From Gaeumannomyces sp. JS-464 (taxonomy: Eukaryota; Ascomycota; Sordariomycetes; Magnaporthales; Magnaporthaceae), in NCBI GenBank assembly GCA_002197995.1, contig NGZR01000005.1, positions 4,898,001 to 4,962,000 on the forward strand: DNA of 64,000 nucleotides, in the 5' to 3' direction. The position numbers and the translations under genes are program-made. Shown piece after piece: positions 21,591-32,311 of the stretch; positions within the stretch are counted from its first letter, which is position 1, and each line of letters starts with the position of its first letter. The notes beneath the pieces were generated by a model, which saw only the letters and a list, made by a program, of their open reading frames with translations, had not been told where the DNA came from and searched no databases.

Positions 21591-23372
21591 ATGAAGTCTG
21601 TCACTATTCTGGCCATGGTTGCCGGGGCTTCGGCCACCTTCAAGCGTGCCAACCCCTTCACCTGCCCGTCCAACACCGACAACAAGTGCGAGGAGAAGCA
21701 GAAGCCCGGTTTCAACTGGTTCGACATGCCCCTGGGCCCTGTCGACAACTACGACAAGTTCAAGTTCAAGGGCTGGGAGTGCTCCGAGGACAAGAACTTC
21801 AAGCGCCGCGGCCAGTTCGACCGCCGCACGCCCAACAAGGTCATCGGCGGCACCTGCTTCCCTGAGAAGCCCAAGTGCCCGTCCTTCGGCTCGCCCGACA
21901 AGTTCTCGCTGGACAAGATCCACGTGTCGACCGAGTTCGACTGCGATCTCGAGTTCCACTACGACATGCCTGACGGCTCGCTGTGCCGTCACCGTGCCCC
22001 TTGCAAGAAGGGCGGCTCCCAGATCAAGAACACCCAGTGCGGTGGTGCCAAGAACGTGACCATCATCTACCCGCCCCAGCCCAACAAGCCGAAGCCGCAG
22101 TGTGGCGTCACTGTCACCAGCATCGACTTCGACTGCGGTCCCCCGAAGCCCACGTCCACCAGGCCCGTCACTAGCCCGTCGAAGCCGGCTGTCACCACCA
22201 CTCCCGGTGTCTCGACTACCACCACTGCCCCTGGTACCACCAGCACTCAGCCTGCTCCCAACACCAGCAGCAAGCCTGCTCCCAGCACCAGCACTAGCAC
22301 GCGGCCCACCACTGCCCCTGGTACCACTAGCACCAGCACGCGGCCCCACTGCCCCTGGTACCACTAGCACCAGCACGCGGCCCACCAGCAGCGCTCCCGT
22401 CTCGCAGACCACGCAGGTCACCAGCAAGACCAGCACCGTCACCACTGTCTTCCCCAGCACGTCGACTGTCTTCACCACCTCGGTCTCGACCATCATCAGC
22501 TGCGGCGACAACAAGCCTGACTGCCCTGGCCAGTCCAAGACCACTGTTGTCACTGTCAGTGTTCCCGTGTCGACCACCATCTGCTCTGTGACCAGCACCA
22601 CCGTCATCTCGACCGTCGTGTCCACCATCCCTCCCAGCAGCCAGCCTGCTTCCGGTACCACCACCACCACCACCAAGCCCGCCGGTCCTGTCGAGACCCT
22701 GCCCTGCCCCGATGTTGTTCCCCAGTGCCTGAACACCTGGATCTTCCAGCTTGGCTGCAAGGACAACACCGACACCGACTGCTACTGCCCCGACAAGACC
22801 TTCGCGGAGAACGTGTTCCAGTGCTTCTACGCCCACGGTGCCAGCGATGAGACCATCAGCAAGGCCATCACCTTCTACCAGGGTATCTGCGCCCCGCACA
22901 TCCCCCAGAACCCGGCCATCGTCACTGCCCCCACCGTCACCAGCTACATCACCGTGACCCCGGCCCCCACCAACACCAACCCGGCTGCCATCACCACCAT
23001 CGTTGTCTCGACCACCACCGTCGTGCCCTGCACCGACAGCAACGGCTCGACCATCCCCAGCTCGAGCACCACTGTCACCATCAACACCTCGGTCACCGTT
23101 CCCAAGCTGGGCTTCACCACCGCCCCTGGCACCTCGTCGACTCTTGTCGGTCTCATCCCCATCACCACCCCGATCAGCGCCGTCGTCCCGACCCCGACCG
23201 TGCCCGCCGGTACTGGCGTCAAGCCTCCCAGCCCCGGCCAGACCACCCCTGGTGGTGTCACTCCCCCGAAGCCCGGCAATACCACCCCGTGGTTGCTGGC
23301 AGCGGCCGTGTCCAGGTCGGCGCTGCTGGCCTGGCTGGTCTTGCCGCCATGGCCGTTGTCGCTCTCCTGTAA
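21591..23372 (+). CDS. CFEM-domain, Thr/Ser/Pro-rich GPI-anchored cell-wall protein, two frame breaks
   Basis: Predicted surface mucin. An N-terminal signal peptide (MKSVTILAMVAGASA) is followed by a Cys-containing domain to about residue 170, and then Thr/Ser/Pro-rich stalks. A CFEM domain has seven visible cysteines (CPDVVPQC...GCKDN...CYC...QC...IC); the family usually has eight. A second Thr-rich stalk follows, then a hydrophobic tail typical of a GPI signal (GLAGLAAMAVVALL). CFEM proteins act in haem/iron uptake, adhesion or host interaction. The frame breaks twice. The second copy of a 39-bp tandem repeat (22341-22377) is 2 nt short, and a C4 run at 23285-23288 appears 1 nt short. Only with both changes do the CFEM frame and the GPI tail join. 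Without the second shift the protein would end in an unrelated hydrophobic tail at 23382. Confidence 0.85.
22302..22377 (+). repeat. Tandem 39-bp repeat in the CFEM gene stalk
   Basis: Copy 1 (22302-22340) is 39 bp and encodes a Thr/Ser/Pro unit. Copy 2 (22341-22377) is 37 bp, lacking two bases in CGGCCC-ACC, and this moves the frame. A partial third copy starts at 22378. Confidence 0.9.
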
Positions 23373-26300
23373 AAGGATGTAGCGTAACGCAGGCGCGAGC
23401 ACTCGACACCTCTCTGTTCCTCCCTTCCGTGTACCAGTACACCTTTACATACGGGACTGTCGTCCGCACTTTTATTCTTGACGATCCTTTAACGACACAA
23501 GGCAGCATTTAACGGTGTGGACCTCATGGCTTATTTGGCTTTCCTTTTTTTCCTTTTATCTGTATCAGCATTGTTTTTATTTTATTTTATTATTTACATG
23601 GCAAGCCCGTGAGCCCCCTCCCTTAATCTTAACCAATCCCATATACCCCTCGGGAGTCTGGGACTCGAACAACACGGGGAAGGACGAGAAAGGAACATGG
23701 GAGAGGTCATTTGCTTAGCTTAATGCATTTTGAATGATATCTCTCACTGACTTTTTTCACTCCTATTGACGGGATTTTGGTAATTGGTTTTGATGGGCAA
23801 GAAAAAAAAAGCAACTAGGCCGCGTATAGAAGCAGATATCGTATTCCTATCTGTACTAATATCTAATACAAACGCCGACTTTTATCTGTTCACCTAGACT
23901 CTCTAGTCATGATTCGCCCTGCATTGCATTTGCTTTATGCATACGCACGCCGACGCTTTCTCGGCCTTCCATAGTGACATCAATTCCTGCCTTGCTCTAG
24001 TCTGTGATACGAGCTGCAGCTTCAGAAAGGGTAGGAGGGGTTTGGCGTGTGTGACCACTGAGCACAGCTGCGAGGCTGGGTAGCTAGCCAAACGTGTGCA
24101 TTGCATTGGAATGCATCATCGGCGTGCCTGTGTTCTCTCTCTCTCTCTCTCTGGCTCTCAACTTCCTTTTTCTCCTCAACACCCTTGGCAGGGAGGGAGG
24201 GCATTCGGGTTCCCGTCAAGAGAAGACAAGGCCCCGACTCTAGGTAGTGCGTCATGCACGTCGCGAGCATACTGATGCAACTTGTCCGTCATGCCTGCCT
24301 GCCTGTCCGCCTGCCCGTCTTGTCCAGCTGTTGCACAGCGTTGTAGGGTGGCAGCGGGACGGGCGAGAACACATGACAGATATGCACACGCATAACGGGA
24401 GCCGACGTTTTCCGTCCTTCCCATGTTTGGTTGAGCACGATGTTCTTTTGACAATACGGACAACCATAAGGAAGGGAGGAGAGCTTGACTTCTTCCTTGG
24501 GCGGGTTCGTCCCTATTCCAAAATGTCAAATTTAGCGGCAAGGCTAGCTGCGTGGCATGAAAGGCGACAAAAAAAACAGGGAAGAATAGCCGGCAGGCCC
24601 AGCGGGGAGAGACTTTCCCCCAAAGCAAACTAGCCCGGCCGGTCCACGGCAGCGATCGAGATTTGAGGTCGCGGAACGCTGTGCACGATACACTAGTTGC
24701 CAAACCCGGGTTTAGCCAGCAGCTACTAGACAGGCTCCCCCTCCCTCTCCGGTACCGCGTAAACCTTGTCGCCCTGCCTACCTGCCTGCCTGCCTGCCTG
24801 CCACAGGAACCGTCCGGGGAAAAGGGGTACGAGCGAGGCTAGCGACAAGACGAACTAGCGGCGGGGACCGGCGGGAAGCCACCGGGAGGCCGCAAAGGGC
24901 TATCCGGGAGGAATGGAGAAACCGGCCGGGGTGACTGTGACTGGTTTTCAGACTGTGGTTGGGGGAGACCCAAGGCTTGTCGCTGACAAAAAGCAAGAAA
25001 AAAAAAAAGCTATCCCAAATATCGCCAGGTACAGGAGATATAGGTTGCAATGGCCTCTTCAGCGGGGGATTTGCTGTTGGTCGAGTATCAAAACCCTGTG
25101 TCGGTCTCCTTGTCTCCGGGGAACCGCAGCGCGAATACCCGGGGTGTATATCACCGCCAGCCAGCCCCGGCCGGGGACCTTGTTCGTCCCCAGAAGCCGA
25201 CGACGAAAGGTAAAGTCAGTTGTCCCCGGCTCCCAAGACCTCGCTGTGTTGTCGTCTTTTCCGGCATGCGTCCGAGAACGCTATTAGGCTTGGTTTTGAC
25301 AAGGCATAAGAAAAAACTTTTTTTTTTTCTTCGAAATCGCCGGCTGGTGACCGATCACCGGCGGCCGGGCTGCCCTTCTTAGCTCGTTCCATCAGCCACC
25401 ACACACACACACACACACCACACCACACACCTAAGCAACATGAATGAAGGCGGGGTGGGGTAAGCTACTGCCCGTCACCGGTCTGCCAAGAGCGGCTGTC
25501 GCACAAAGCCGGACGTTGCACCCGTGGCGTCAAGGTGTGTTTGTTCCGACTGGCCCGCCATCTGCACTCCTCTTTTTGTTCCTTTTTTTTTCTTTTTTTT
25601 TTTTTCCTCTTTGTCTTTCCCGCCCCAGCAAAATTCTCACACCTCTTGTCTGCAGCACCAGGCACAGGCATGCTCGCGCCACGAACGAGAGTTAAAAAGA
25701 TGAGTGCTTACGTAGGCTGGTCGCATCGGGGCCTGTAGAGGAAACATCGGTCAATACAATAGGAACGGATGGTGGTAACATGGTTGATTATAATGAAGTG
25801 ACTTTTTTTTTGTTGGTTTCTCTGCTCTGCCACTCAACGACCGGCGCCAGCCCAAATGGAGAAGATCCAAGCAACGTTTCTCCCCATTGGAGCATTACTA
25901 CGTAAACAATCCCCAGGAAACGAGATAGAAACAGAAGTGTACCAGACTGTACTTGATTTCCGCCCTATGGGCTCGGTTCCTGTCAACCCGATACTCCCAC
26001 CCCTTGTCCTTTTGTATTCGAGCCACGGCGGCGATCGTATATAACAATAAAAGAAAATGTAATGAGGGAAAAGAAGAAAGGAAAAGCCTGCTGATGAGTA
26101 GGGTTTTTATCTTTACAATGGTAGTAGTAGGAAAAAAAGGAGGCCGTGAAAGTCGGATCGCGGGCATAGCCACTCTTTTCCGACAGTCTCAGAGGGCTCC
26201 GGAGGTGTAAGGCCGGGTCCGTCCAGAGAGCCACCAAAGCTTTCAGGACTGCGGAAGCGCATTGCATCGCGCTCGCTCATGTTCTGCCATGCTTTGTCTT

Positions 26301-26494
26301 GGTTGCGTCAAAATGTCTTGGAAACGTAGGTAGGTATGTTGGGCCGAAGCTGTCGAACTAGCAGCCGTCGAGGTGGCCGTGTGGTGGCAGGGGGGCGATG
26401 TCGAAGCGGTGGGCAGCAGCATCGGCGCGCGGGGCTCCCCCTAGCCCCGTGCCCCCGGGCCCGGAGCTGCCCCCACGCGCGGCGGGTCGGGCAG
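23373..26494. other. Intergenic region of about 3.1 kb
   Basis: No gene is supported. It contains T-rich sequence after the CFEM gene, a CT repeat near 24128-24152, CCTG/CTGC repeats near 24777-24802, a CA-rich run near 25400-25430 and T homopolymers near 25318 and 25588-25606. Confidence 0.45.
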
Positions 26495-26926
26495 TTACTG
26501 TTTCCTGCTGTAGCGGACATCGGAGCGCAGGTGGTGCTTGTGCTGGGCGCCGCCGAGGGGCAGGGCGTCGTGGCGGCGTGTCCGCGTGGCCATGTCGTCC
26601 GGCCGGGACGCCTTCACCCACTGGTCCGCCGCCTCGCTGGAGAGCAGGCCGTCGCTCATCGAGGCACCGCTCTTGAGGGCCTTGTTGTTTGGGGGATGTG
26701 GCGTTAGACTAACGGGTCCGGCCGGGAAGGGTGGGTGGCAGGGGAGAAAGGGTGGAACTCACGATGCACAGCTTACACCTGTCGCCGAACCGGGAGACCT
26801 GGTTGTGGCAGTTGACGCTGCCCTGTTGGGTAGAGTTGCGCGGTCAGCCTGCTGAGTCTCGAATAGCCATGGGACAGGACGATGGCATCGAGGTCTTACA
26901 TAGAAATTTGCGCAGTAGCAAGCCAT
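26495..26926 (-). CDS. Small three-exon cysteine-containing protein (90 aa)
   Basis: Exons (minus strand) are 26900-26926, 26763-26822 and 26495-26680. The first exon encodes only nine residues (MACYCANFY). Donors are GTAAGA and GTGAGT; acceptors are CCCAACAG and AACAAG, with a CTAAC branch site in intron 2. All three exons join in phase 0 with no internal stop, giving 90 residues. The N-terminal third has five cysteines in the order C-x-C-x8-C-x10-C-x2-C (ending DRCKLC), a spacing that could bind a metal. The rest is hydrophilic with a His-rich patch (QHKHHLR). There is no signal peptide, so it is probably intracellular. Resemblance to small fungal Cys motif proteins is only loose. The coherence of splice sites and frames is the main evidence. 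Confidence 0.7.
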
Positions 26927-27954
26927 TGTGAATGTGGGTATAATACAACAAGTAGAAGCAGGCAACTATGAAGCAAGCGAGTAGTAGGGCAGGTAGGTAT
27001 CCAAGGAGGCAACGAGGTTGTTGATGGTAGAAGAGGCGTGGCCTGCACTGAGTTGCGAGGTAGGTAGGTAGGTATGGATGATAGCTCTTGGTATCGCCTG
27101 ATATTGAGGCTGGTAAAGGGGAAGTGGTGGGATGGATTCATGGGGAGGCAGATAGGAAGATGGAACGAGGCCGAGAGGAGATACGGCCGGCTTTTATTTT
27201 CGACGAGAGTGTTCCTGGATGCTGCGAGATAAAACCAAAAAATGGTACTTTGGGTAAAAAAAAAAAAAAAAGGAAACCAAAAGATAAGTGCGGACATGTA
27301 ACCACCAGCATCCTGGGATGGAAGACATCCATGGCTGGCTCCCTGCCTAATCAGTGCTCGGTTGGGCTGCTTCGTCGAGAGAAGCTCCGTGCTGTGCTCG
27401 CTCCTTACAGAAAAGGCCGGGACGCAGCAGCGCGCATGCAGCACAGCGCACACGCCTAAGCACAACCCTGTTGAGTTTTCCTAGGTTCCTGCCTGTCTAC
27501 CTGCCTGCCTTTAGACACACACCCCTCTCTCCTCCCTTCCTTTTTGCCTGGGGCTACCTTGGTTGGGGAAGTAGACGCGATGCTTGGCGCAGGGTCTTTT
27601 TTGTTTGTTGGCGAAGGCAAATAAGAGAACCACGGTGGGCCTGCTCCCTGCAGACACGACGCCGCAGTTGCCCCTCTCCCTCCCCTCCATCTCCTGTGTT
27701 CCTCCTCCATCATCGCTCCAGCAGCAGCCTCTCCCTCCCTAGCGGCTGTGGCAGGGGGCGTGTGTGAGTGGAGAGGTGGGTTGGTGGGTAGGTGGTGTGT
27801 GTGTGCGTGTGCCTGCGGCTGGAAGTGACGTTCCTGGAGCACGCGTCTGTCCAAGACGTCTTGTCTGGTCTTTGCAAGCTGAAAGACTCTTCTAGCCCAG
27901 ATTTGGGGGTGGGTGGCACGTCAGAGTGGGGTTGGCTGGGTGGGGTCGGCTGTG

Positions 27955-28095
27955 ATGGGTCGTTGCTGCTGCAAATGTTGCAAGTGCGCACGCCAAACCT
28001 CGAGCTGCTGCTCCTGCAAAGCTCAAGGCCAAGAAAAACTCTCGACAATGAGGCAAAACGCCCGTACGCCGACGGGGAAAAGCCGCGAACCTTAA
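27955..28095 (+). other. Cys-rich 46-codon open frame (metallothionein-like, speculative)
   Basis: The frame begins MGRCCCKCCKCARQTSSCCS and packs nine cysteines into 21 residues with CC and C-x-C patterns, then continues with a Lys/Arg-rich tail and stop. Fungal metallothioneins are this small and Cys-dense. The DNA here is TGC-repeat-rich, however, so chance is a serious alternative, and no intron or clear promoter is seen. Confidence 0.2.
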
Positions 28096-28138
28096 TCTTG
28101 GATGGCGGCCGACCCGCCGGGCACTTTGCAATGCGAGG

Positions 28139-28188
28139 GCTAGAGAAGGACGGACTGAAGCAGTCAGTTCAGGCTATCCTTCTCTAGC
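28139..28188. ncRNA. Imperfect 50-nt hairpin, microRNA-like (speculative)
   Basis: Twelve-base arms (28139-28150 and 28177-28188) are perfectly complementary. An inner 5-bp stem (CTGAA with TTCAG) closes an 8-nt loop, with a few mismatches between. The size is compatible with a fungal microRNA-like precursor, but expression is unknown. Confidence 0.3.
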
Positions 28189-31100
28189 GCCGAGCACAGG
28201 GGCCGGCCGGGCCAGGGCAGCCCTGGCTTTTCCATCAGCAACATGAAGTTCTTGTCACGCAATTCGGGAGAACAGGCCTCTACCTATTTTCGTCCACTCC
28301 CTGCCTCGGCCGCCAGGCAGGAAACACGCAAGAAAACGGATCGATCGGCGATTTTGTCGAAAAAGGGGATCAGCAGCAGGGGCCAGTCGTGCCCACTCGT
28401 GTCTCAAGAAACAGAAGGGAGCAGCAGAGAGCATCCCCTAATGGCTCGTGTTACTGACATTTCTACCAGAAGACAGCGAGAGCGCCCGTTTGTGGCGTTT
28501 GCCGTGATCTGAACCAACTTCCAAGGGGCTTCCTGGGGCTGACTGCAGCCACATCTCTGCAAGAAGCAGCCCAGCAGCTAAGAGCAACAGAACAACAACA
28601 GCAGCAGCAGCAGCGCCAAAGCAAGGAGCAAAGCAAAAGAAGAAAAGAGAAATAATTCCCTAGCTTGGAATCCCAATTGGCCGCATATTCTGGGGCAGAC
28701 CGATCGGAATGTCTAACCCGGGTCTGTGGGAACCGGGGGCTGCTGCTGCTGGCTGGGGGGCTGGCGCGCACCACAGGAAAGAAGCACAGAACCGAGCACT
28801 TGTGCACTGGCATGGACTGTGCTGTCCATGTACCACGTACCTACGCTCTCGCTGTGTATGTGCCATGCCTATGCCGCCATATGCCGACGCCTCAAGTCCA
28901 GTCCTGGGACAGAATCTTCGTGGTGGCAACCCGAACCGCCTTCGGTGCCTAGGGGGCATATCCATGCACCACGATGCTCGGCATTCGATTCATTGTCCAT
29001 TATCAGGGTCGGGCACTGCGTCTTCTTGTGCGGCCTTGAGACCGACCTGCACTTGCGTACACGAATAACTTGACAGAGGGGAATGGGTAGCGGGCAGGTT
29101 AGGCAGGTAGGCAGGATGGATGGATGGATGGAGAGAAGCGTTCAATGCCGAATGCTACCCACCATCCTCTCCTCCGCCCCCTGGCGACTAGCCACGAATC
29201 CAACACCGGTCAACGGCGGATGTGCGCCGCGTCATGCCGGGTCCCCCTCCATCGTGGGCCTGGCCGAGTGGTTATGCTTTCTGCCGTGGTTCGACCGCCA
29301 TGTCCGTTGTAGATACCTAGCTGCTGTGCTGCTGCTGCAAGATGGATGCGAATAAGAAAATAGGCGGGGGAGCTGACAAGATGAAGAGGGTGTGTTGCGC
29401 TCTCTGTATGCGTTTGTGGCACTGTGTGGGTGGTGTGGGGAAAGCATCTGCCCGATCAACTGAAGCTCCAATGGTTGAATCGATGAGGCTCGCGCTGCTG
29501 CTGCAAGAGAAGGAGGGGTAGGTTCGCATGGCCTCGGCCCATTGGACAGTGCTTGGTGATGCCCGACTAACTGTTTTCAATCCTTTTTTTTTTTTTTTTT
29601 TTTCGTTATCATTAATATTTCTGCATTGGACTTCCATGCTGCAAGCCACTTTGCCCATCAAGCACGAGCACGAGCACGGCCGTTGCGTTTCATCGTATCA
29701 CATAACAACAACAGGCAAATCGCTCGATGGACAGAACGGAACCGCCGGGCGTGCATGTGTCTGGAACCTCGACCTTCCTTTCCCAACCTGTCGGTCTGGG
29801 GAAACAAGAAGTGATCGAGAGAGAGAGAGGGCCTGACTTGGCAGAGTTTAGTGTAGCTTGCCTAACGCCAAGAGGCGAGGGGACGGATCCAGAAGGCTGG
29901 GACATTCAAGGTATCCTCTCCTGTCATTCCCGTGCAGAAGCCGCCGGCCTAGATCTCATGATCTGCGAACGAACCGAGGCTGATAAACCGGTCCTCTGGC
30001 TCTTGTTGTTTCGCGCTTAAAACGACCAAATGTCTAGGGTAATCAATATTCATTGAGCTTGCCCGTATTTCCGGCAGTTTTAGCCTGCCAAGCCATGGGT
30101 CCTGACAGTGCCATCAAACGACGGGAGCCCTCAATGACCATGGAAGGCTCGACTTCAGCTCCGTGAAGAGAGCCAAGTGGAGCAAAAATGGTCTCGGCCG
30201 CGCCTCACCTCCGTGTCTTTGCCTTGCGTCCCCCGTTCTGCCGCCGCCCTCTCCACCACCAACACTCTCTCACTCACTGCCTGCTGCCGCCAGGTTTCAG
30301 GGTCCATCCCCCACCGGGCAGAGACAAGTTCAACTGGTCGGAAACGGACGACGGCTTTGGTTTCGGGACAGATCGGCCGTGTGGTCCCTGCGGGTATCGT
30401 ACAAACCCCTCTACCCTTCTCCGTGCACGAAATCCGGCGAGGCACATGGCGTCGTTCGAGACCGCGAGAAACATGGGAAAGTCGAGACCGCGAGACAGTA
30501 CATTACTGTAGCACCAAACAGGGCAATCTTCACAAGGAAATCCAATACACACATCTCCACTAAAAAAAAGGGGGCGGCGTCCTTATGCCCGCCAGTCAGT
30601 CAGTCAAGCCAGTCAGCCCGGGCATCTCCGTTTTGATGTTATCAACGCTCGGGCGTGCGTCACCGAAAACCAGAGCCTTTTGGTGTTCGCATCTAGAAAG
30701 GACAAATCCAAGACAGGTGGTCGCTAAAAACAAGCTCCAATCTCCAAGCAAACACCGGAACCGAGCCCCAGTCCCTTTCTACAAGCCTCCAGCGTGAGAC
30801 GCGCGGCTCTGCTTTCTAGCTGCGTGCTGGGACAGGAAGAGCAGCAGGAAGGAAGGGTAAAACAAAGCAAAAACAATAATAGTAACCACAAAGAAAAAAA
30901 TAATAACAGTCTGTCTGTGCCTGTGGGTTGTCTTGCTTTTGCGTTTTGCCCGTCTGCTTTTAGGATCGACGATCGCCTGCCCCCGAGGGGAGGAGGTCAT
31001 GGCAGGAACACGATGGCGTAAAGAAATCCGATGTTTCGTGCCCCTGACCTATACAAGGACTAGAGGTACATACTATATGTAAGGTATGTGTGTAATAACA

Positions 31101-32311
31101 CACGCACAGACTTGTTCGCAAGCAGGTCCACGTCATCCAGGCACCGCACACGCGCACACGCATGAACACAAACACATACACACACACACCGAGAGGCTGG
31201 CGGCGAGAGTGACTGGCCTGTTCACCGCTCACCGACCGACCGGCCGACGCATTGTCTGGTCGGGTAGGGCCCGTCGGCTTGGGCGGCTACCGAGGCTGGC
31301 GGCAGCAAACCAAATGACAAAAAGGGGGTCACACCACCAGCACCCGCTCTCTGGCTGTTTGTTGTTAGTACCTTTTTTTTTTTTCTTTCCCCCATGTATC
31401 CTCGCACGCGAAACAGCCAGCTCGGTATCCTGGGCCAGGAAAAGGAAAAGGAGCTGGGGAGGGCCGGGCTCGCGCCAAGTCCACCGGACCTGAGGTTTCG
31501 GAAGGATCACTCACTCATCCTTGACCGTCAATACAGACAGCGAGAAGCGGCACTTCCCAGAACGAAGCCAGATCCCAAAGGCAACCAAAACAGGATTGCC
31601 AACACGAGCCGGGCGGGCAAGACCGTCATTGCAAGGGCGGCTAGCAGACATGGGGGAAAGTCACGAATGTCGACGGCGAGGCGCATGGATACAAGCCGTG
31701 TTCAGGTAATAGAAAGTCCCTCCATCCAAAACCATCTAACAGAATCAGCCGCCTCCGCTTCCCGGAATACACACTCTCTCGTCTTCACCCTGTCCGCTCT
31801 GTCCGCCACTCTTCTTGACCCCCGCTTTCCTGCTGTTGTCTGGCCTCATTTGGGAGACCAAGGAGGAGACGGCATGGACAAACACACAAGAGGAGAGCCA
31901 AAATCGGAGTAAAAAAAACAAACAAACAAAAAAAAAAACGCCGCCGTTTGTGCAAACCTCCGGTGTCTGGGGGTTGGAAACCGTGAAGCAAAAACACAAA
32001 ACCAGACAAGAGCAACGCAGAATATCCCATCCGCCAGGCTAAGTGCAACAAAATAACAATAAGGTAACAAAATGAAAAGAAAACCAAAAAGGAAAGAGGC
32101 AGACATGAAAATGGAACCGGGGGAGGAGAAAATGCTTTCGGAAGAGGAAAGGGGATATTAAGGTTTGCTGAGCTACGAAGGAACCGGCCCCAATAACCCC
32201 GCAGATGGTGATATAGGGGAGCGATGCGGAAGAAGCGCAAGCGAGGGGAAACAAGAAACAGAACCAAAAAGACCATTGTCCGTTTACCTCCTTCAAACGT
32301 CCTCGGTAGTC

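Larger units (their letters stand above)
26927..32311. other. Gene-poor region of about 5.4 kb
   Basis: No conserved coding sequence was recognised. It carries microsatellites (GGTA repeats near 27058-27072, GGAT repeats near 29114-29132, CAGT repeats near 30592-30606, CA repeats near 31170-31190) and homopolymers near 27257, 29585 and 31373. It also holds a hairpin at 28139-28188 and a Cys-rich micro-frame at 27955-28095. Confidence 0.45.

Noticed and set aside
21564..22775. 403-codon Gly/Val-rich minus-strand frame
   Set aside because: It mirrors the Thr/Pro repeats of the CFEM gene and is not protein-like.
29257..29300. tRNA-like GGCCGAGTGGTTA block
   Set aside because: The D-arm motif matches, but no anticodon arm, T-loop or acceptor pairing follows at tRNA spacing.
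24120..31200. Short-unit repeats considered as a CRISPR or minisatellite array
   Set aside because: They are isolated simple microsatellites with no regular spacer structure; CRISPR is not expected in a fungal nucleus.
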